From contig AJFK01000983.1 in NCBI GenBank assembly GCA_000467715.1, positions 1 to 64,000 of the forward strand: a stretch of 64,000 nt of DNA. Reading direction: 5' to 3'. A program made the position numbers and the translations under genes. Below the pieces are notes generated by a model that was given only the letters and a program-made list of their open reading frames with translations, ran no database searches and was not told where the DNA came from. The stretch's first letter is position 1. Each line of letters begins with the position of its first letter. Source of the stretch: Hysterium pulicare CBS 123377. Lineage: Eukaryota > Ascomycota > Dothideomycetes > Hysteriales > Hysteriaceae. Shown piece by piece: positions 1-11,705 of the stretch.

Positions 1-459
1 AAGTTTAAATCTAGTCTATGCGCTACCTTCTGGTGCTACCTACCAAAATTAAAATCTACGGAACGTATAATTAATAAGATTACTCACGGTAGCAAACGCA
101 TAGACTTTACGAAATCACGGCATCACATGATTACTGAATTAGTGTCCTTTGAATTATACTGTTTTCCACGCAAGAGATGGATGCGTAAGAGTGCTTAAAA
201 GCAACAGATACAGCACAAGGGGAGCTGAGATATTGCGACGCATTAATCCCAACTCAAAATTATGGCAACAAGAAGGCCGCTGACTGCATGCCAGGTAGTG
301 CGCTCTATAACATTGCAAGATCGCATTGATTACCTGACCGCAATCTGTTTGAAAATGAAATGCTTGACTCACTACACCAGTGTATATCATCAGTTACAGC
401 AAATTCTCGCATCATTCATTCATAAAATAAAACGCCTAAACCATTTCTCAATCCCCTCC
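1..459. other. No gene seen (3' flank of the nuclease gene)
   Basis: AT-rich sequence downstream of the nuclease stop codon. Only short overlapping reading frames occur, on both strands, and none has domain-like composition. It probably contains the 3' UTR of the neighbouring minus-strand gene. Confidence 0.6.
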
Positions 460-1702
460 CTAATGACGATGCCCTTCAGGCCCGCAATTCCACCCATAAG
501 CCATCCTTGCGAGCTTCGCTGGGCTCAGTGGCGCATTCTCATCCCTGGGCATAATCCTTACAGGCTCGATGGCTGGAGCGTCTCGAGGCTTGCTAGCAAC
601 GGTTAGGCCAGTGCTTCCGGTGGCGATGAGGTTCAACCAAGCTGCTAGGCGGTATCCAGCTATACGAAGTTAGCACTCGGATGCTTGATTAAAGACATAT
701 TGGTGAAAGGGAGGGAAAGGATATCGAAGAAAAGCAAAAAGTACGTACCCTTGGCAATCTGCAGTTGAATGACAGGAACGGCGGTGGTGTAGTAACTGCC
801 GTCTAGCTCTTTATTGCTCACGGCACTGACGCCACCTTTGAGCACTGTGCTGCATACATACTTATTCGAGTCCGTAGCCCAACCCATGCTGGTTGTCACT
901 GGATCATTGATGTCGATGCCTGTGAGCCACGAAGACTTTTGAGATGAATAGGAGCCAGTCTTGATCATGGTTGTTAGGTTCGTGGCCCAGGCTTTAGCAT
1001 CGGCGAGAGAGTAGCCCCCAACCAGCTTTTCGGGCATGTCTACAATAAGTGTTAAACGAATAAACAATGAGAGTCTAGGAGTCGATGGAAGCATACTGGT
1101 ATCCCAAATGTGGTGGAGGTTCGTTGATGTTCCATCAAAGTCGACGTCAATGGTGTTTCCACCAACGTCCAAGGCCTCATCATGCAGGGGCTGGTGGATG
1201 TCACCAACAAAATGGATGATCCATTTTAGGGCCATCTGCACCTCCGTAGCTGGGAGCGTCGTGCTCTTGACTCTTGTCGTCTGCGAGTGGAGTTAGTAGG
1301 ACGCAAAGAACGCAGACATGCTTGTGTCAACGCTCGTAAGAAGTTCGAATGCGGACTTACATAGTTTTGAATGGCGCTGACGACGCACCCCTCTGATCCA
1401 CAGTCGCGGTTGTAATCAACACTGCACGACGATGGTGGATTGTCTTCGGCATCAATGAAATGGTACGGCGCAGAGAACTCGCCCGCTGTAGTGTAGCGGT
1501 AGGTATCCGCCCACGTAGCAACGTTTGCAAGATAGGAAGTAGATGTATCAGCCAAGATTTTCTGACAGAAAGTCTTGGTGGCCGAGGTGACAAAGTTCTG
1601 GGCAATGTAGGCTACAGTATCATGACCAAGAGTTCCCCAGGCTGCAGCGCCGGGTAGGGCCTGGAGGATGAATGGGGTAACGAGAAAGCTTGATTTGACC
1701 AT
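460..1702 (-). CDS. Secreted S1/P1-type nuclease
   Basis: Zinc-dependent single-strand nuclease/3'-nucleotidase of the fungal S1/P1 family, secreted, acting on single-stranded DNA and RNA. Proposed exons: 1702-1361, 1280-1097, 1039-749, 659-460, giving 338 residues with all phases consistent. The start is followed by a hydrophobic signal peptide ending in GAAA, then WGTLGH. In this family the Trp after signal cleavage is the mature N-terminus and a zinc ligand. Further family motifs are HFIDAEDNPP, HFVGDIHQPLH and, after it, GGNTIDVDF and NLHHIWD, which supply the His/Asp zinc ligands. The last exon encodes AGYRLAAWLNLI, the usual C-terminal helix. Introns are 57-89 nt with CTAAC-like branch sites. 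All visible active-site motifs are intact, so it should be functional. Its likely role is nutrient scavenging. Confidence 0.93.
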
Positions 1703-2209
1703 GGTGAGCGATCAAGATGAGATGAGTGGAGAACAGTGTTAGATTCTGGGCAGGACATGCCACCTAAATACCTACATCACCGGTACCTGATAACCATGCA
1801 CACCAATGTGGTGACCTCCGTTGACGATCTTCCCTGGTGTTCTTTGCAGCCAGGCCACGTTCAAGAATGAAGATGCAGCGGCTGCATGGGCCCCAATCTA
1901 CGAAGCGAAGACGCCTTCCCCAGATAGGAAGGCATTTGGCCACCTTGGAAGCCGCGGGCGGGAGAGCGACTGGATGAGGGGCGGTGTGCGCGCATCGATT
2001 GGTCGACAGCGCCTACAAGCCGATTCGAATATGGCAAGTGCTAGGGGCTGGCTGGATACGCAAGGGAATTGCGCATGTAAGGGAAAAACAAGGCTTCGAC
2101 CAATGCATTCTTTCGCTTGATGCACCTGCTATGTATTGATAGTACAGGCCTCTAGTGGCGCCGGGTATCTTTGTAAAATTCAAACGTCATGGCTAGTCTA
2201 TTGCTCCTC
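1703..2209. other. Intergenic, no gene seen
   Basis: Nuclease promoter side plus the 3' flank of the Derlin gene. A plus-strand frame at 1821-2120 exists, but its composition is not protein-like and I see no splice support. Confidence 0.55.
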
Positions 2210-3075
2210 CTATCTCGCTTCCGGCGGAGGCACCGCTGGCATATCTTGAGCCGTTGGCTGCACGTTTTCTTCCGGCCGATCCTCCTCTTGCGCAGGCCGA
2301 CCCTCAAAAATTCGTCTCCACCACGATGGAGGATCCAGCGGACTATGACCGTCATGGAGAGGTGGGTAGATGTCGTTGAAGTAGTACCATACTATTGGAC
2401 ACGTCAGCCTAGGTCCTGGAAGATGTCGAGAGAACGCTTACTATGACCGACCATAATACCAGCCAACTCGTCCTTTGGAACTGTTCCATGCACTATTAAT
2501 GAGAACATCAATAGCACCCATGGCAGATATGGCGCTCTGAACACTACCAATCCCAAGAAGCTCAGCATTGTGTCCGGATTCTTCCTACTCCAGATGTAGA
2601 TGAGTGTGCTCGACAGAGCGCTTCCGAGGAAGGCCATGGAAAACATCGGAGCAATGCAGAGAAGCAGGGTCGACGCAAATGTGAGAAGCCATGAGAAGTG
2701 CGCTGGCGATCGCCCGGAGGACTCTTCTAGAAGTCGAGAGTATCGTTGAAGGAAGAAGATATGGTAGAGGAGATCCAAACTTAACGGGCCAAAGTAGAAG
2801 AAGGTCGTTATTAATCGCCAATACTATGTGTTGCTTGTCAGCTAGCAATCTTCGTCGCCCAAAGTGAAGATCAAACGTACCTGGCCTCTATTAAAGACTG
2901 TCCGGACGCTGTAGAACAGTTGAAATGGAGTGATGATGTGACACTGCACCAGCACACTAGCACTGAGAGCCGCTGTCATCCACCAACGAGTGCACACTGG
3001 CATCTCATAGAACCATTGTTCCAAAGGAAACTGGCCCATGACGCCTTCACCACCGCCCAGCATGTTCGCCATCAC
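2210..3075 (-). CDS. Derlin family ER membrane protein (Der1/Dfm1-like)
   Basis: Rhomboid pseudoprotease of the Derlin family, which helps retrotranslocate misfolded proteins in ER-associated degradation. Exons 3075-2881, 2823-2442 and 2391-2210 give 252 residues, the usual Derlin size. The N-terminus carries the family signature (QFPLEQWFYEMPVCTRWWMT) followed by a first membrane helix and FQLFYSV. Exon 2 opens with YWRLITTFFYFGPLSLDLLY, which includes the conserved WR pair. It continues through several hydrophobic helices, including LPWVLLMFSLIVHG. A soluble tail (YYFNDIYPPLHDG and an acidic, proline-rich end) faces the cytosol. I see no clear p97-binding SHP box in the short tail, so Der1-like or Dfm1-like cannot be settled. 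The first two codons are both Met; I used the upstream one. Confidence 0.92.
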
Positions 3076-3717
3076 GACTGTTATCGATTATAGTTGTGGA
3101 TATAAAGGAAGAGAATCGGGGGCGATTGTACAAGAGTATAACAGTCGTAAGATGAGCGAGAGGACGCCTTTACTTAAAGGTTAGGGTGGTGAATTGCTCG
3201 TGCTGTGTCACAGTGAGAAACAATGATTCAAATGTTGCTACGTAGACAACTAGGTACATCGCAAGCGGTAATGCGGCTGAGTACGCCAAGACCCGATTAT
3301 CTATCGGATCAGTGATCGGGCCGAGAAGATCATGTGACCCGGACCCCTGCCGATATCCCAGCCACCGAGGAACGCGCCAGGACAACAATGGAGTCCGGGC
3401 AGCTTCAATGACTGCTTTCTCCGTCCCATTGCGCAACCACAACCACCATTTTATTCTTTATATACCTCTTTCAGCCCTTGTTCAGTCGAGAACTGAAGCC
3501 CCAACTCGTCAGTAAACTTGCGATCCTCTGTTGAGCCGCATATAAAGAACAACCGCATCCGGCGCAAACCAACCTCGCGTTCCCAGCCACCCTATTGCGA
3601 CTAGAAAACTACCCCCATTTCCTCACCTCCCCGAAAACCCGCATTGCGACACCCAATTCTCGTGCCGTCGACTTCTTCCAACTTCGCCCTACGCAACTTT
3701 CGTAAAATATACCGCAA
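3076..3717. other. Divergent promoter region between Derlin and CENP-A
   Basis: About 640 bp between two divergently transcribed genes. It contains only fragmentary reading frames and presumably holds both promoters and 5' UTRs. No specific element was recognised. Confidence 0.6.
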
Positions 3718-4349
3718 ATGCCACCAAGACAGAACACAGGGCGCCCCACACGAGGTGGAAAAGCTCCCGCGAGAGGGGTTGGCCGGCCGAGTGGAGCAGG
3801 GAGAGGGAGAGGCAGACGCAGTGTGGGGGGTGGCGGAGCAAGAAGGCCAGATATACAGCGTATGTATTCCTTCCGACACGTTGGATTATAATTCATTGGG
3901 TGTTTGACAACGGGCATACGACTAACGAAACGCTTTCAAGCTGGCGACCCAATCGCATACCCACCAAAGCGACGCTACAAGCCTGGTACACTCGCCCTAA
4001 GAGAAATACGACGGTACCAGAAGACAACAGACTTATTACTGCGCAAGCTACCATTCTCCCGACTTGTGAGTCTACTTTCGCAACCCCTCTGGTTTTGAAG
4101 GAACTTGATCGCTAATGGATCATCTTCAATTAGGTCCGCGAAGTCGCAATGGGTTTGGCCCCGTCCGGCGAAGTATTGCGCTGGCAATCACAAGCCATCA
4201 TGGCTCTCCAAGAAGCTACGGAAGCCTTTCTTGTCCACCTGTTCGAAGACACAAATCTGTGCGCAATCCACGCGAAACGAGTCACAATCATGCAGAAAGA
4301 CATCCAATTAGCGCGGAGAATTCGAGGGGCATGGGGTGGACTGGGTTGA
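3718..4349 (+). CDS. Centromeric histone H3 variant (CENP-A/CenH3)
   Basis: Histone H3 variant that replaces H3 in centromeric nucleosomes and marks the kinetochore site. Exons 3718-3859, 3941-4065 and 4134-4349 join in frame to give 160 residues. The first ~50 residues are a divergent Arg/Gly-rich tail beginning [15 protein letters not shown], with no canonical H3 ARTKQTARK tail. The histone fold follows: [36 protein letters not shown], a loop 1 ([10 protein letters not shown]) with an extra residue relative to H3 and no Phe-Gln core, then [20 protein letters not shown] and [20 protein letters not shown]. It ends in RGAWGGLG, not in ERA as in H3. Loop 1, the tail and this C-terminus separate CENP-A from canonical H3. 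Expression is expected to be cell-cycle regulated in this family, but I saw no clear element for it. Confidence 0.95.
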
Positions 4350-4939
4350 CGAGCTTTAGTCTCCGTCGAAAATCAAACGTTGAGGAAGATGGATCGTGCT
4401 TTTCTTTCAAGTTTATTAGGGGCAATTTTGTGGTAGTCACAATTGGTCGCCTGCCATTCCGTCTGGCGAAAACATCGTTGGTTGCTTTTCAGGCGTTACA
4501 ATTGGACCGGTGTCAGACGGTTGATACTCATGTTTTGTATTCATGGCTGGTGTTTTGACGGGGTGGAGGTATACCAAATGTTTTGCTAGTCTACCCAAGC
4601 ATTTCAATGTGAGTCAATGAAGACAATAATTCCGATTTTATCTGTTGACTACGACTCGCGTCGGGACTTCAGAAATCATACTGAAGCCCCAACGACCATC
4701 GTAAGAGAAAGATAGTAGTTTTGAGGAGGCCGAGACCGATATACGCTTGACATGCCACAACACACTGACATCCCAAGCCCTCCATCGGCACAATTCCAGC
4801 TCCCACCCTCAAATCTATCTCAGCATCACCAATACCCAAACCAGACCAAAGGCTCCAACTTCGTGAATCCCCTTCTCTCCCAACCCCATCCCAAACATCA
4901 AGAGAGAGCTAGGACTAGGACTAAGACCAGAACCCCCCC
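4350..4939. other. Convergent intergenic region, no gene seen
   Basis: 3' flanks of CENP-A (+) and the SANT-like gene (-). A plus-strand frame continuing past the CENP-A stop in another phase is a shadow. C-rich low-complexity sequence lies near 4,750-4,980. Confidence 0.55.
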
Positions 4940-5814
4940 TCAAACCCACTCCTCCCCCTCCTGCTCATCCTCCTGCACCGTCTCATGATAAGAACTAACC
5001 GCACTATCACTATCCCCATCCCCACGCCTATCCTCCCCCCAAAGCTCTTTCTCCCGCTCCAAATACGTCTGCACTCCCTTCGCTGCAGCGCGCGGGGTGC
5101 GGACGCGACCAACAACCGCCTTCACATTCTGCGTCTGCACCTTCGCTTTCGGACTCAGCTTAGCCTGCTTGCCGTTCGCACCACTAGCACCACGGAAGAC
5201 GACCTGGCGGGAAGATTCTTTGGCTCGGTTCGCGGGCGTGACGAGCACGGAGTCAAGAACAGCGCGGAATTGACGATCTACCTCTCTCTCTTCCTCATCC
5301 TCATCCTTGATGTGCGTCTCAGATAGGGAATTATATTCCACCGGCTCAACAGACGGAGTCGGCAGGGCGAAAGGAGGCGGAAAGACATTCATACGACGAG
5401 AAGGCACAGAGCCGACACGCTCATCGATGTCCAACAAGTCCGCAACCCCGTCGTCGACTCTCCGACGCTTAGACGGCGTGCTGGAGGCCGAAATAGGCGT
5501 CATAGCCTGCGTCGGGGTCGACACAGCGCGATTCGGGGCGGGAGTTGGAGTCGGAGGGCCGGCTGCCTGAGCGACTTTCTGCTTGATGACGGCGAAGCGG
5601 AGCTCGATTGCTTTCTTTGTGGGCGCGTTGCCTGTGTCTCGCGCTGGGATTGGAGTGAGATTGGGGATGGACTTCGATGGATGGGGGGAAAGGACTTACG
5701 CCAGGCGTCGGCTATTTTGTCGTATTTGATGGTGATTTTGTGCGTTTCGAGCAATTTGATTAGAAGGAGTTGGTCGTTTTCTGGTGTCCATTTCATCTTC
5801 TTTGGGGTTGCCAT
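4940..5814 (-). CDS. SANT/Myb-like small nuclear protein (hypothetical)
   Basis: Exons 5814-5700 and 5643-4940 are separated by a 56-nt intron and give 272 residues. The N-terminal ~60 residues resemble a single SANT/Myb-like helix bundle: MKWTPENDQLLLIKLLETHK, then KYDKIADAW, then a basic helix around KKAIELRFAVIKQK. The rest is low complexity and probably disordered. It includes a likely nuclear localisation signal (SKRRRVDD), many Ser/Pro and charged residues, and an acidic C-terminus. The layout of a Trp-rich start, short first exon and DNA-binding-like head is shared with the genes at 7139-7778 and 28302-29296. An in-frame Met at 5994 would lengthen the product by 60 residues; I prefer 5814 because the SANT-like head begins there. 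Precise function unknown. Confidence 0.8.
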
Positions 5815-7138
5815 CTTGAAGAGGATCTGGGAAGAGGATGAGAGGTGGGGAAGTAGATGGCTTGCGCTCGAGAGCGAAGGATAGTTTAGTGATGGTCGAT
5901 GAAATGGAAAAGGGATTGGGACGTAGGTGTGTAGAAGTGGGGCGCGGGAGGTATTTGCTGTTGCCCCGTTGACCGCTTTCACGGGTACTTGCATGAGGAA
6001 AGTGAATGATATCTGCGGGTGATCACGTGAGGGAAATGAGGAGATGGACCCATCGTTTCATTTCACTGGTCAGTACCCAAGAGGTCAGAATTCTAATTGA
6101 GTGGCTTTCATAACCCCCGGCAGAGATTCTGACAGCAAGTAACGATGACGAGTGTTCCTCCACGGTAGGTATGAGAAGACCTACTTCACGGAAGTAACAC
6201 GACAGATCCAGGCTTGAGGAAAACAAGAAATACTGATAGATGCAACGTAGAGGTAGATCCCAGCTCAAACGAAATGGAAACTTAGCTTTGGGATAAGCCA
6301 CCCAAAGCTAAAGGAACTACCTGTCCTGAAATTGAAAATCCAAGAAGTGAGAAAAGAGATTCTATGCCTTCTCCAACCCACCTAAATCATCTACACAAAA
6401 GAACAAGAAACCGTCATCAACACACCAAAGTTCTAAATCTTCCCTTGTCTTGACGTTCGCCTATCCCATGCGTAACCCGCATAAACTAGCGCGCGGCCCG
6501 CATCCCACAATTCCCCGGCCGTCCCCTGCACCACTTCCTTCAACGACACCTCCAAGAATCTGATATCTCACAACTCTATCTTTCGGCGTCTTTTCACGCC
6601 CAAAGCCTTTGCACGCCACAAAGTTATTGACTCATAAGCTGGCGTCTATAGAGGGGAGTTGACGTTAAGATCCACAGTTACACGGCTTTTGGGTTTGAGA
6701 CGGTTGCCTGTTGCCCCTGGTGATAGGGCAGGAGTTTTCGAGGTTAGACGGTGGAGGACGGGAGTTGCATGAGGAGATACGGTGGAGGTATTGGTGTTCG
6801 CTTTGGGCTTGTGCAAGAAGATATCAAGGGGCGACATGCTGCAGGAACATACGAGACGGAACCGAGATGTAAGGTTGTGAGAACTCAGATTGTCAACACG
6901 AGTGAAAACGAACAGTCACATCACATATTGAAGGTGCACGACTTCAGTCAGAAAGAGTTTTTTTCATTTCCCATCCCAATCATTTTGAATCCATTTGCGG
7001 CGTGCAAAACGCTCAAGGCGAAACTAAGGCCCCCGACCCTTTGCCATCGCGTACTCTCACAGCCCAAGACGGCAACCACGAGACCGAGTCCCTAGATCGT
7101 ACTTGTTATACTGTACGTGCCGTGCTCTGCGCTTGAGC
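5815..7138. other. Intergenic, no convincing gene
   Basis: About 1.3 kb between two minus-strand genes. A 63-residue minus frame at 6646-6837 (MSPLDIFLHKPK start) has protein-like composition, but no partner exon or domain was found. The rest looks non-coding. Confidence 0.5.
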
Positions 7139-7778
7139 TCAAATGTACTGATTCTCGTCCTCACCCTCCGCATCCGCCTCATTGCCGTTGGTGCTAGCCT
7201 GAGAAGATCCAAAGATATCATCGTCGAAGATCTCCTTCTTGATTGGCGACGTGTTCTTGAAAGATGACTTCGTAATACGGCCAGTTTTGACACCTAATCA
7301 CATACATCAGTCCAAGAATCCATCGCCAAAAGCCTCTCAGTCGAACACGAATCTCAAGACTATGGGAAGATTCACTCACCGTCCTTCTTCGGAGTGCTCG
7401 AGGGAGTGGAGGTAGCTTTGGGCTTGCGTGGAGTACGAGGCTTCGTCGGAGTCGCAGTCAATTCAGCAGGCGCTTCGGCGAGGAGTTCCTTCGCCATCTT
7501 CTTGGGTTTGCGGAGGAAGTTTTCAATGGAGTCGTATGTCGCTTCATTGCCGAATATGCGAGCGACTTCCTTGCAGTTGATCTGGGAAGAAGCGGAGTAT
7601 TAGTCGTTATGGGACGATTGAATGTGAAGAACGTGGGATGGGTCCGCGGAGGAGAGGGTTATGAATGGAGATGGATACGTTGAGAGGATTAGATTAGACT
7701 CACCGTGCCTCCAACACTCGCAATGACAGCGGCGAGGATGCGGTCTTTGGTGTCTGGGTCCTTCCAGTTGACGGGCAT
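7139..7778 (-). CDS. Small SANT/Myb-like protein (hypothetical)
   Basis: Exons 7778-7704, 7581-7380 and 7293-7139 give 143 residues in a consistent frame. The start MPVNWKDPDTKDRILAAVIA matches in style the start of the gene at 28302-29296 (MPMNWNAEADQK). It is followed by a short helical module (INCKEVARIFGN, then YDSIENFLRKPKKMAKELL) that looks like a winged or SANT-type DNA-binding fold. The C-terminal half is basic, Thr/Pro/Lys-rich (TPTKPRTPRKPKATSTP) and ends with an acidic tail. A nuclear role is inferred. I cannot assign a name. The first intron falls inside the putative DNA-binding module. Another CT-rich intron-like segment may lie in the 5' UTR near 7,790-7,860. Confidence 0.78.
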
Positions 7779-8652
7779 CTTGACCTGATTATGAACTGAC
7801 TACAATAGTCAGTAACAAGAAGATAAGGGTTTGAAATGGAGCCAAGGTTCTTACCTGTGAAAGTTTTCGTTGAGTTCTGTTTGAACCTGTGAGGGACTAA
7901 TGATTGAGGTCAGACTAAAGCAACGTGAGTGAAGGCACAAGACGGATGTTCAGAAGGAAACGGACTTGGATATTGACGTTAAGAAGTAAAATTCCGAAGT
8001 AAAAGATACCAAAGACCAAAAGACTTCGTGCCAACCCGTGAAGTCTCGTCCGTCAAAAGTTATGGTCGCGGAAGTGAAGCAGCCAAGTCGTGTGCTGAGT
8101 TTATGTCGAGCCGTTGCCAGATCAGCCAATCAGAACGCACGCCCCACACCCGTCTTTCACCGTAAGTAATCCCTGCGATTCCATGCTGTACCTGCCTTAA
8201 AGCGTGGTATGAGTCACGCTTCTATCTGATGATTTCGTGTCACCGTGGCTTTCAATCATCTCTGGCTAGTTTGGGGCATGCTGAATGAGTCAGTTAATTC
8301 TCTCCCAACGGTGCAAAGATATCGGCCTTGGAAGATTGTTCGTTGTGTTGTGAATGTGATTCTACGGGTATCTCAATGGTTTTACGCAATATACTAAACA
8401 ACCTACACGTGATATAACCCAAGATTGGAGATATCCTTAGTTTATACAATGAAAGTCGTGCAGAAGTTGAATGTCAGTGCTAGTAGATGTAATGAAGGAA
8501 TAATCATTGCATTAGAGGTAGTCCAGAGTGTGGATAGCCATGTATCATGGAAGCATTGTGGGATCGTTATCGCGTGCTTGACTACGAACGACTGCCTATT
8601 CTGCGCTGGTATTAGCTACTGCAGGACAATGGCGCATCCCAGAAGATGTGGC
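7779..8652. other. Intergenic, no gene seen
   Basis: Promoter of the small SANT-like gene and 3' flank of the F-box/zinc membrane gene. No reading frame with protein-like composition. The plus-strand frame beginning at 8425 mostly mirrors the neighbouring gene. Confidence 0.55.
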
Positions 8653-10387
8653 TTACATGTTACTCCACCGCTTCCACTCTTTCTTTTCTTTGATTTCCTT
8701 CCGCCTCCCTATCTCAAGATCAGGCTCTTTGGTCTTTCCAATCCAGGCTGGATGCACCTTATTACGACATTGTCCTTTACATTTACTGCATATCCACCAT
8801 CTGACGCCGTCCTTTAGCTCGTTCTTACATTTCGCACATTCCACCTTCTGCCCCGGTGGCAAACCAATCCCCCGAGCCATATCCCTCAGCTCCTGATGAT
8901 ACCGCTTATTGCGGGCATCTTGCATGGGCGCAACTAGAATTTCTGGACCACAAGTGCGGCAGAGGTGCTGATCTTGAAACGAGGAGTCTGCAAAGTGACA
9001 GCTGCAGACTTTCTTGAATCCATTCGGGTGTTTTGAGAAGCTCGTGAAATAGCACTTTGAGCAATAGGGCTGGCAGAAATGGGCGTGGCGTGCGCCGGAG
9101 AGACCGGGTAGAAAGCGAATTTCTCGACATTCCTGTTCAACCGAGTGTTAGAATTCGTTAGTTGGCCAAGTTGAGAGAAATAGTTATGGAATTGGAGGCA
9201 TAGTGAGGGATGTCATTCACCTGACAAATGTTTTTGTTGCAGTACAGGCATTTCGACTTCGTATCTTCATTGCAACTGTACTTCTTGAGCTTCGGTAATC
9301 GATACTCTATATCTCCGCCCGGAAAGACTACTTCCCGAACGCTTCTGGATGTGAGACTTAAGTTGATGACATCTTCATAATGAAGGTTGCTAACGATTGG
9401 GAGCAATACGTGCTCGATGGTCAAAGCCTCTTGAAGCTTAGGATTGCTGACTTGCATGCTGTCGTATCTAGGTGTGTACTTTGGATGTTGTGGGAAGTCA
9501 AGGTCCTCCAAGCCTCGAGCATGTCTGCATAGTTGCCATAAGTAATAATACGCGAAGCGAACCCTTGGTGTGATTGATTTGAAGATCCAGTAGGGTACAC
9601 CGAGGACGAGAACGATGAACCAGGCGAAAGGCCGATAAGGATTCAATATACTCTCTTCCCGAGCATCGCTGAAAATTCCGATGTAGGCTGTGACCCATTG
9701 AAATAGTCTGTAGAAAAAGTGAGTTCTGGTCCATTGCATCCACGAAGTAGCTTACATGACTGCAATTGTCAACGTCCACACGGTGACAAACTGTCGACAG
9801 CTATCTCCAGCATCCGCGTTCTTCTTAAATGTAGCTGCGACGTGGAAGAAGCTTGGATAGTCACCGTAGACTTGCCACGTCTCGGCATGGTTACATGCCA
9901 AGCGGGTGCCAGGAAGATAGTCTGCCTGCATGCCTGCTCCGATTGAAAGCATGAGAGCGAGTGTAAGATCAATAATTCCATACAGCAGAATCCACCAGCC
10001 TTGCAATAACATGATGGCGAAAAAGCCGACAAACATCCAGACAAAAGTAGTGAGACCCTGTTGTCCGTTAGTCCATATCAAGATAGTGGCATGAATCGCA
10101 AGGCTGATATAAGCTGAATATGATAATGGCTAGTAAAGAGGGAATAAAGAAATTAAAACAGCCTAGTATATACCTGCGAGGAGGTTTTCTGGACGTACCC
10201 CGAAATAGACTAATTTCTGCGATAATAAGACATTCTTGTTGTACAGAGGTGTCTGCAGCTCTGGATGATTCTTCACCAAATCATACGTCTCCTTCGCAGC
10301 AAATGTCAGAACTGCAGCTGATATTACCTCGCAAAAACGAAGGAAAAGGATACATCCCACGGTGCCTTTCTCATCAGCCTTGGGCAT
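8653..10387 (-). CDS. Multi-pass membrane protein with F-box-like segment and Cys-rich zinc-binding tail
   Basis: Exons 10387-10199, 10057-9756, 9707-9221 and 9132-8653 give 485 residues. The N-terminal ~230 residues contain about four hydrophobic helices (for example CILFLRFCEVISAAVLTFAA, FVWMFVGFFAIMLLQGWW and FAWFIVLVLGVPYWIF), an arrangement like MARVEL or related fungal four-TM proteins. Next comes an F-box-like stretch (EHVLLPIVSNLHYEDVINLS followed by LTSRSVREVVF). From about residue 310 on there are many Cys/His pairs (CLYCNKNIC, YCSKCYF, CRTCG, CAKCKNEL, ICSKCKGQC), typical of several zinc-binding modules. A membrane-tethered ubiquitin-ligase adaptor is a reasonable inference, but I know of no characterised family with this order. 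The first intron (141 nt) is longer than the others, so a missed micro-exon is possible. Confidence 0.8.
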
Positions 10388-11705
10388 CTTGGTGGGCCTG
10401 TACCTTCCGCATCCTAGCAAAAAGTTCATAGACGGCATCCTGCCAAGGTATGCTGTTAAAGAAGGATTTGGTAGCCGTAAAAGTAGATGATAGAAGATAT
10501 CCTGAAGGATGCGAGATGCAGCATGTACTTGTGGTTGCGTTGGTGTGGCTTGGTGGTAGGCTACCAAATACTTCTCTCTCTTGGCAGAAATACACCGGTA
10601 GATAGTGTTAGGCAATCGAATTCACCTTCTCGGACAAGGCTGTGTCGATGCCTCGTATTTGCGGCGATGCGGCATGCTCCCGTCCGTGTTTGCTGTCAGT
10701 GAATTGGAGGGACCGTGGTTACGTCAAGCTTTAAGTGAGCCCAAAGGCATATTCACGAATGGGAATGTTTTACTCGGATCAACTGGTAATCGAGGCTTAT
10801 CATGAAGAAGAGAAATGGATGACAACTTTCGTCGTGATCAGGCTGAAGTTTATCGCTTTGCAGCTGCGGCCTGCCCCGCTATATTGCACTAGCGAAGCCA
10901 CTGCGGCCACAATTGACTGCGCCTCATACCTCATCGCTTCGTGACACTTCAACTGGCTTAACTTGATAAACGCCGCAATACTAAACCTGCGACTCTGTTT
11001 CTTTGATGGTGCCGGCCGAGCACGCCAAATGAATCTCGACTAAGCGTTGGGCTTCTTCTCGGCACCAAGAAAGCGGGAGAGAACATGTCCGTGACTCGAC
11101 CTACAATGGTAGGTAGATATCGAACAAGATTTCGCTCGCTCTTGATGTCTAGCATAAATGCTTTCAAGGACGTTGTTAGTAGGGATTTGCTAGTCAAAGG
11201 AGGTAAAGCAAATGCCCCCTTTCCCTTTGCTCGCGACAATTGGCTCTGATATGGCGTATTGTCTCCATCTCCGACATTCAACATTTAGTCCGGCTGCGCT
11301 ATTCAATTATTCAGTCAGTGATACCGTTGGCCGGGAGGAGTAAGGCAAATAGAGTCCGTGATTGTGATATCCTCCTGCAACTCAACGAGTTTCGATTTCA
11401 AGTCTTCCTACTCTTCGATCACTACATCGTGTACCTTAGGTCCAATTACCATTTCCCAATCATGGATTCCACTGAGGCTGCAATCCCTAGTCGACTTATT
11501 GACTCTTCTCGTCGTCAACGGTGACGACAGCGGGTAAACCAAAACCAAAGAACGAAAACCAACGAGAACTCAACGCGGAATCGAAGAAACACCGTTGCAT
11601 CATTCAATGAAATTAACCATAAATGAGGACCTTAAATATACTCTCCGCTTACGCGTGGTTGAACTTTATCAAACTCTTCTTCTGTTGACGGACACGTGTT
11701 TTGAA
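10388..11705. other. Intergenic, no gene seen
   Basis: Upstream region of the membrane/F-box gene. Several 65-110 codon frames on both strands overlap one another and have no recognisable features or splice-supported continuity. Confidence 0.5.

Noticed and set aside
1821-2120. 99-codon plus-strand frame between nuclease and Derlin
   Set aside because: Overlaps a comparable antisense frame. No recognisable features.
6646-6837. 63-codon minus frame (MSPLDIFLHK) as a small gene
   Set aside because: Composition is plausible, but it has no domain, no partner exon and no clear promoter context. Kept only as a note.
8425-8817. 130-codon plus-strand frame
   Set aside because: Largely antisense to the zinc-binding tail of the membrane/F-box gene, whose frame and splice joins are much better.
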